From Actinomycetes bacterium (GTDB taxonomy: Bacteria > Actinomycetota > Actinomycetes > Actinomycetales > Microbacteriaceae), in the NCBI GenBank assembly GCA_023428065.1, contig JAEYZI010000014.1:1-10527 (forward strand): a DNA stretch of 10,527 bases. The letters are read 5' to 3'. Below the pieces are notes generated by a model. The model was not told the DNA's origin, made no database searches, and worked only from the letters and a program-made list of their open reading frames with translations. Of the stretch, positions 6,381 through 10,527 are shown piece after piece. A program made the position numbers and the translations under genes. Positions within the stretch are counted from its first letter, which is position 1, and the number at the start of each line of letters is the position of its first letter.

Positions 6381-7814
6381 ATGCCCACGCACGACACCGT
6401 GTTCGAACGCCGCCCCGCGCCGGCATCCGTCGTCGCGCACGCCCTCGCGCGCACCCGCCAGGCCCCGTTCTGGCTCGACGAGCTCGGCGACCCGCCCGCG
6501 CATCCGCCCCTGCGCGGAGAGACGACGACGGATCTCGCGATCGTCGGCGGCGGCTTCACGGGCCTCTGGACGGCCGTGCGCGCCAAGCAGCGCGATCCCG
6601 ACCGCCGCGTCGTGCTGCTCGAGGCGAAGCGCCTCGGATGGGCGCAGTCCGGCCGCAACGGCGGCTTCGTCGAGGCGAGCATCACCCACGGCGAGGAGAA
6701 CGGGCGCAACCGCTGGCCCGAGGAGTACGACGAGCTCGCGCGGCTCGGCATGGAGAACCTCGACGCGATCGAGCGCACCGTGCTCGAGCACTCGCTCGAC
6801 GTGCAGTGGGAGCGCACGGGCGAGCTCGACGTCGCCACCGAACCGCACCAGGTCGACTGGCTGCACGGCACCCGTTCCGCCGACGGCGACACGGACGTCG
6901 TGCTCTTCGACCGCGACGAGGTGCAGGCCCAGGTGCACTCCCCCACCTACCTCGCGGGCACCTGGCGCAAGCGCGAGGTCGCCCTCGTGCATCCCGGCCG
7001 TCTCGTGCACGAGCTCGCGCGCCTCGCCGCGGAACTCGGGGTCGAGCTGCACGAGGGCAGTCCCGTGCGGCGACTCGAGAGCACGACGAACGGTGTGCGG
7101 GTCGTGACCGACGGCGGCGCCGTGATCGCCTCGCACGTCGCGCTCGGTACGAGCGTCCACCCCTCGCTGCTCACACGCAACCGCCTCATGACCGTGCCGG
7201 TCTACGACTACGTGCTCATGACCGAGCCGCTCGACGCGGGCCAGCTCACGGCCATCGGATGGCAGGGCCGACAGGGCATCGGCGACCTCGCCAACCAGTT
7301 CCACTACTACCGGCGCACGGCGGACGACCGCATCCTGTTCGGCGGCTACGACGCCATCTACCACTTCGGCGGACGCGTGCGCGCGCGCTACGAGGACCGC
7401 CCGCAGAGCTTCGAGCGGCTCGCGTCGCACTTCTTCACGACCTTCCCGCAGCTCGAGGGGCTCACCTTCACCCACAAGTGGGCGGGGGCGATCGACACGA
7501 GCACCCAGTTCTGCGCGTTCTTCGGCACCGCCCGCAAGGGCCGCGTCGCCTACGCCGCGGGCTTCACGGGCCTCGGCGTCGGCGCGACGCGCTTCGCCGC
7601 GGACACGATGCTCGACCTGCTCGGCGGCGAGCCGACCGAGCGCACCGAGCTCGAGATGGTGCGCCGACGGCCGCTGCCGTTCCCACCTGAGCCGGCGGCC
7701 TCCGTCGGCATCAACGCGACCCGATGGTCGCTCGACCGGGCCGACCACACGGAAGGCCGACGCAACATACTGCTGCGCACACTGGATGCGCTCGGATTGG
7801 GGTTCGATTCGTGA
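6381..7814 (+). CDS. FAD-dependent oxidoreductase of the DAO family (amine/amino-acid oxidase type)
   Basis: The 477-residue protein is a DAO-superfamily flavoenzyme. The FAD-binding Rossmann motif DLAIVGGGFTGLWTA (51-65) is followed by Glu81 in VVLLEAKRLGWAQSGRNGGFVE, the usual ribose-binding acid and second glycine-rich stretch. HKWAGAID (365-372) and YAAGFTGLGVGATRFAADTM (391-410) are the C-terminal FAD and substrate-side motifs. The pattern resembles gamma-glutamylputrescine oxidase and related amine/glycine oxidases, which oxidise a C-N bond and release hydrogen peroxide. The exact substrate is not determined. ATG 6381 is supported by a GGGAG site 6 nt upstream; an in-frame ATG at 6351 lacks one. 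It overlaps the cupin gene by 4 nt, so the two are translationally coupled. Its divergent promoter region is rich in repeats. Confidence 0.87.
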   Translation: MPTHDTVFERRPAPASVVAHALARTRQAPFWLDELGDPPAHPPLRGETTTDLAIVGGGFTGLWTAVRAKQRDPDRRVVLLEAKRLGWAQSGRNGGFVEASITHGEENGRNRWPEEYDELARLGMENLDAIERTVLEHSLDVQWERTGELDVATEPHQVDWLHGTRSADGDTDVVLFDRDEVQAQVHSPTYLAGTWRKREVALVHPGRLVHELARLAAELGVELHEGSPVRRLESTTNGVRVVTDGGAVIASHVALGTSVHPSLLTRNRLMTVPVYDYVLMTEPLDAGQLTAIGWQGRQGIGDLANQFHYYRRTADDRILFGGYDAIYHFGGRVRARYEDRPQSFERLASHFFTTFPQLEGLTFTHKWAGAIDTSTQFCAFFGTARKGRVAYAAGFTGLGVGATRFAADTMLDLLGGEPTERTELEMVRRRPLPFPPEPAASVGINATRWSLDRADHTEGRRNILLRTLDALGLGFDS

Positions 7815-8164
7815 ATTCTGGAGAGGCCTTCGCCGCGCTCGCCGCAGAGATCCCGCACGAGGCGGTGGAGGGCGACGAGCTCGTCTCGGGTGCGCCGACC
7901 ATCGGCTACCTCGACATCGGCACGACCGTCGATGGCGCCGAGGTCGGCGTCTGGGAGATCACCCCCGGCGTCGTGCGCGACGTCGAGGAGGAGGAGATCT
8001 TCGTCGTGCTGAAGGGCCGCGCGACGATCGAGTTCGCCGACGGGCGCCTCGCGATCGAGGTGTCGGCCGGCTCGGTCGTGCGTCTCGACGGGGGGATGGG
8101 CACGACCTGGACCGTGCACGAGACGCTCCGCAAGATCTACGTGCTCCCGCCGTCGGCGGAGTGA
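7811..8164 (+). CDS. Small cupin-domain protein (EutQ/DUF861-like)
   Basis: The 117-residue protein is a single cupin barrel. The core is VGVWEITPGVVRDVEEEEIFVVLKGRATIEF (about 45-75), then SAGSVVRLDGGMGTTWTVHETLRKIYVLPP (about 85-114), a fit to the Cupin_3 (DUF861/EutQ-like) type. The first cupin motif lacks the usual His-x-His metal ligands and has an acidic run (DVEEEE) in that place. The second motif keeps one His (103). Metal binding is therefore uncertain. The GTG start at 7811 overlaps the oxidoreductase stop (GTGA, 4 nt), so both are made from one message and probably act on the same substrate or pathway. Pairing of DAO-family oxidases with such cupins is common. The specific role here is unknown. 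Confidence 0.83.
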   Translation: MNSGEAFAALAAEIPHEAVEGDELVSGAPTIGYLDIGTTVDGAEVGVWEITPGVVRDVEEEEIFVVLKGRATIEFADGRLAIEVSAGSVVRLDGGMGTTWTVHETLRKIYVLPPSAE

Positions 8165-8171
8165 CCGGCGC

Positions 8172-8203
8172 TGAGGCGCGGAGGCGGATGCCTCTGCGCC
8201 TCA
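8172..8203. terminator. Bidirectional hairpin terminator between convergent cupin and MFS genes
   Basis: A 14-bp stem (TGAGGCGCGGAGGC at 8172-8185 with GCCTCTGCGCCTCA at 8190-8203, one G-U pair, 4-nt loop) starts 8 nt after the cupin stop. It would fold in transcripts from either strand. There is no T-tract, as is common for GC-rich actinobacteria. Its 3' arm (plus strand) contains the MFS stop codon (8201-8203). Confidence 0.55.
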
Positions 8204-9448
8204 CGCCCGGACGCGCGCGTCCGCGGCTCGGCGATGGAGCACGGCGGTGATCGCGACGAGCAGCATCCCGCCGCTTGCGACCGCCACCGAGGCGAAGACC
8301 GACGGGCCGACGGCATCCGCGAGGGCGCCGACCGTCGCGACCGTGAGGCCCTGCCCGATCGTCACGGCGCTCGACAGCATCGCCATGTTCGTGGCGAGAC
8401 GGCCCGATGGCGCGCTCTCGGCGCCGATCGTGAACACCGTCACGAGGGTCGCGCCGACCGCGACGCCGACGAACACGAACACGATGACGACGACGGGCAG
8501 CTGCGGGGCAGCCCACAGCGCGAGTCCGGCGGCAAGCATCGTGACGGCTCCCACGACCCAGCGCGCGTGCAGCGGGAAGGTCCTCGGCAGGCGGCCGACC
8601 GTGATCGCGGCGACCGCCGAGGTGGCGCCCATGACGCCGTAGACGAGGCCCGTGCTCTCGCCGATCCCCTCGGCCTCCAAGACGGCCGTGAGCGAGGCGA
8701 GGGTCGAGCCGAAGAAGGCGCCCATGAAGAGCATGCCGGCGACCGGGAGCAGCACGGCGAGGGCGAGGAGCGAGCGGCGCGGGGCGACCACGGCATCCGC
8801 GTGCGCGCTGCCCGGATGCACCGCGCGCGCGGTTCGGTGCAGCCCGAAGGCGCTCGCGAAGACGAGCACCGTGAGCGCCGCGACGACGACGGGCGCCGCG
8901 GGCGAGATGAGCGTCGCGAGCACCCCGACGAGCACCGGCCCGCCCACGAAGGTGATCTCCTCGACCATCGACTCGTAGCCGAGGGCCGTCGAGACGCCGC
9001 GCCCGCCGCGGCGCGAGTCGTCGGCGAGCAGCGCGATCCAGCGCGCGCGGGCGAAGGCGGAGACCGGCGGGATCGTCGCTCCCGCGAACAGCGTGAGCAC
9101 GAAGATGAGCCAGAACGGCCCGCCTCCGTACACCGCGACGACGATGCCGAGCAGCAGCGCGGCGTGCGCGACCGAGACGACGACCGACACGATGCGCTGA
9201 CCGCGACGGTCGGCGATCGCCCCGAGCAGCGGACCGCCGACGCCCATCGCGATGCCGAACGCGGCCGACACGAGCCCGCCCTCGGCGATCGACCCGCGCA
9301 CGACCGTCACGAGCGTCAGCAGGCCGACGATGTTCATCGCGAACGGCAGGCGGGCGACGAACCCGAGCACGAAGAACCACACCCCGGTGATGCGCGCGAG
9401 GTGCGCGATGCGCGTGACCGGGGCGGCATCCGTCGACGGCTCTGTCAC
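8201..9448 (-). CDS. MFS transporter, 12 transmembrane segments
   Basis: The 415-residue protein is almost wholly hydrophobic, with about 12 predicted helices in two halves. The halves are split by a hydrophilic central loop at about 204-226 (HRTARAVHPGSAHADAVVAPRR). The loop between helices 2 and 3 carries GAIADRRGQR (76-85), the MFS motif A. A helix-5-type segment YESMVEEITFVGGPVLVG (159-175) places charged Glu residues in the membrane, as in proton-coupled exporters. It probably moves a small molecule across the inner membrane; substrate and direction are unknown. The frame is open far upstream. GTG 9448 was chosen because GAGAGG lies 8 nt before it and similarity begins there. It lies after the rplA terminator and is likely its own transcription unit. 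Confidence 0.88.
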   Translation of the reverse strand: MTEPSTDAAPVTRIAHLARITGVWFFVLGFVARLPFAMNIVGLLTLVTVVRGSIAEGGLVSAAFGIAMGVGGPLLGAIADRRGQRIVSVVVSVAHAALLLGIVVAVYGGGPFWLIFVLTLFAGATIPPVSAFARARWIALLADDSRRGGRGVSTALGYESMVEEITFVGGPVLVGVLATLISPAAPVVVAALTVLVFASAFGLHRTARAVHPGSAHADAVVAPRRSLLALAVLLPVAGMLFMGAFFGSTLASLTAVLEAEGIGESTGLVYGVMGATSAVAAITVGRLPRTFPLHARWVVGAVTMLAAGLALWAAPQLPVVVIVFVFVGVAVGATLVTVFTIGAESAPSGRLATNMAMLSSAVTIGQGLTVATVGALADAVGPSVFASVAVASGGMLLVAITAVLHRRAADARVRA

Positions 9449-9480
9449 CTGGACGTCCTCTCGGGGGAGCTGGGGGAACA

Positions 9481-9512
9481 GGACGGGGGCCCGCCGAAGC
9501 GAGCCCCCGTCC
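9481..9512 (-). terminator. Terminator of the rplK-rplA operon
   Basis: A perfect 10-bp stem GGACGGGGGC/GCCCCCGTCC (9481-9490 with 9503-9512, 12-nt loop) begins 24 bp after the rplA stop. On the minus strand it is followed by TGTTCCCC, a poor T-tract, so it is a GC-rich actinobacterial-type terminator. It separates rplA from the transporter gene and ends the L11-L1 unit. Confidence 0.7.
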
Positions 9513-9536
9513 GGGTGGTGCGTGAGACCAGGAGGA

Positions 9537-10226
9537 TTACAGCGCCGCCACGTCGAGCGGCACACCCGGCCCGAAGGTGGTCGAGAGCGACCCCTTCTGG
9601 ATGTAGCGGCCCTTCGAGCTCGAGGGCTTGGCGCGCTGGATCTCGTCGAGCGCGGCGCGGAAGTTCTCGCGCAGCTGGTCGGTCGTGAAGCCGGCCTTGC
9701 CGATGACGAAGTGCACGTTGGCGTGCTTGTCGACACGGAACTCGATCTTGCCGCCCTTGATGTCCGACACGGCCTTGCCGACGTCGGGCGTCACGGTGCC
9801 GGTCTTCGGGTTCGGCATGAGGCCGCGAGGGCCGAGCACCTTGCCGAGACGACCCACCTGACCCATGAGCTCGGGGGTCGAGACCGCCGCGTCGAAGTCG
9901 GTGTAGCCCGCCGCGACCTTCTCGATGAGCTCGGCGCCGCCGACCTCGTCGGCGCCCGCCGCGATCGCCGCCTCGGCCGCAGGGCCGGTCGCGAACACGA
10001 GGACGCGGGCCACCTTGCCGGTGCCGTGCGGGAGGATGACGGTGCCGCGCACCATCTGGTCGGCCTTGCGGGGGTCGACGCCGAGCTTGAGCGCCACCTC
10101 GACGGTCGAGTCGAACTTCTTCGACCCCGTCTCCTTGACGACGGCGACGGCCTCGTCGGGCGCGTAGTACTTGCCGGCCTCGATCTTCTCGGCGGCCGCG
10201 CGGTATGCCTTGGACTTCTGAGCCAT
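9537..10226 (-). CDS. rplA: 50S ribosomal protein L1
   Basis: The 229-residue protein begins MAQKSKAYRAAAEKIEAGKY, with YYAPDEAVAVVKE close behind, and contains the L1 segments VEVALKLGVDPRKADQMVRGTV, VLGPRGLMPNPKTGTV and KIEFRVDKHANVHFVIGK. It is a normal-length L1, which binds the mobile L1 stalk of 23S rRNA and helps release deacylated tRNA. In many bacteria L1 also represses its own operon at the rplK leader; that leader is outside this window. The ATG at 10226 is 2 nt after the rplK stop. A strong GGAGG Shine-Dalgarno (10234-10238, minus) lies inside the end of rplK, so translation is coupled. Here rplA is followed by a terminator and then an unrelated gene, not by rplJ. Confidence 0.97.
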   Translation of the reverse strand: MAQKSKAYRAAAEKIEAGKYYAPDEAVAVVKETGSKKFDSTVEVALKLGVDPRKADQMVRGTVILPHGTGKVARVLVFATGPAAEAAIAAGADEVGGAELIEKVAAGYTDFDAAVSTPELMGQVGRLGKVLGPRGLMPNPKTGTVTPDVGKAVSDIKGGKIEFRVDKHANVHFVIGKAGFTTDQLRENFRAALDEIQRAKPSSSKGRYIQKGSLSTTFGPGVPLDVAAL

Positions 10227-10228
10227 GA

Positions 10229-10527
10229 TTACGCCTCCACCGTGATCCCCATCGACCGGGCGGTGCCGGCGATGATCTTCTCCGCAGCGTCGAGGTCGTT
10301 CGCGTTGAGGTCGACCTGCTTCTGCTCGGCGATGGCGCGAACCTGCTCACGCGTGAGCTTCGCGACCTTCACCGTGTGCGGGGTGGCGGAGCCCTTCTGC
10401 ACGCCGGCGGCCTTCTTGATGAGCTCGGCGGCGGGCGGGGTCTTGAGGATGAACGTGAACGAGCGGTCCTCGTACACGGTGATCTCGACCGGGATGACGT
10501 TGCCGCGCTGGTTCTCGGTCGCGGCGT
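10229..10527 (-). CDS. rplK: 50S ribosomal protein L11, C-terminal part (cut by window edge)
   Basis: Ninety-eight codons of the 3' part are present; the first codons (about 45 in a typical L11) lie beyond the right edge. The visible peptide runs AATENQRGNVIPVEITVYED, then RSFTFILKTPPAAELIKKAAGVQKGS and the C-terminal domain TVKVAKLTREQVRAIAEQKQVDLNANDLDAAEKIIAGTARSMGITVEA. These are the L11 linker and its C-terminal RNA-binding domain, which contacts the GTPase-associated centre of 23S rRNA. It precedes rplA by 2 nt in the usual rplK-rplA order. A GTG at 10475 might look like a start, but the frame clearly continues as L11 upstream, so the gene is partial only because of the window. Confidence 0.97.
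   Translation of the reverse strand, partial: AATENQRGNVIPVEITVYEDRSFTFILKTPPAAELIKKAAGVQKGSATPHTVKVAKLTREQVRAIAEQKQVDLNANDLDAAEKIIAGTARSMGITVEA

Noticed and set aside
8234..9688. A 484-codon plus-strand open frame opposite the MFS transporter and the end of rplA
   Set aside because: Extreme Arg/Asp/Glu/His composition without hydrophobic core or motifs, and it runs antisense to a ribosomal protein gene; it is a shadow.
1..10527. Possible mobile element or genomic island inserted between rplA and rplJ
   Set aside because: No transposase, integrase, terminal inverted repeats, target duplications or tRNA attachment site is visible, and composition looks uniform across the interval.

Overview
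The window reads as chromosomal DNA from a high-GC actinobacterium, probably of the Microbacteriaceae. The reasons are the very high GC content, the G/C-ending codons, the actinobacterial style of the ribosomal proteins, and a strongly recurring GGATGC/GCATCC word. This placement is inference from composition and gene style, not from a database match.

Layout. The right edge carries, on the minus strand, the 3' part of rplK (L11) and all of rplA (L1), closed by a 10-bp GC-rich terminator hairpin. The left edge carries, also on the minus strand, a ribosomal-protein L10-type leader with an intrinsic terminator, then rplJ (L10) and the first codons of rplL (L7/L12). In many bacteria these four genes are contiguous. 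Here about 8.8 kb with eight other genes lies between rplA and rplJ.

From right to left, that 8.8 kb holds: an MFS transporter (minus); a convergent plus-strand pair made of a FAD-dependent amine/amino-acid oxidoreductase and a translationally coupled cupin; a divergent GNAT acetyltransferase (minus); a zinc-less NADPH:quinone-reductase-like MDR protein (plus); a stand-alone YqaJ/lambda-exonuclease-type nuclease (plus); and a three-gene minus-strand operon of an OmpR-type response regulator, a HAMP-containing histidine kinase and a secreted, C-terminally anchored protein of unknown function. That operon runs directly into the L10 leader with no terminator visible between them.

How it works together. 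The ribosomal genes supply the L11/L1 part of the large subunit and the L10/L12 stalk. rplJL is probably autoregulated through its leader. The two-component operon is a self-contained signalling unit; the third protein is placed to act outside the membrane alongside the kinase. The oxidoreductase-cupin pair looks like a small catabolic module for an amine or amino acid. The remaining genes appear to be independent units.

I see no CRISPR array, transposase, tRNA, rRNA or prophage cluster, and nothing that amounts to a clearly new defence or mobile system. The points most worth a second look are the split ribosomal operon, the unrecognised kinase-linked membrane protein, the clustered repeats in the 6247-6380 divergent promoter region, and the recurring GGATGC word.
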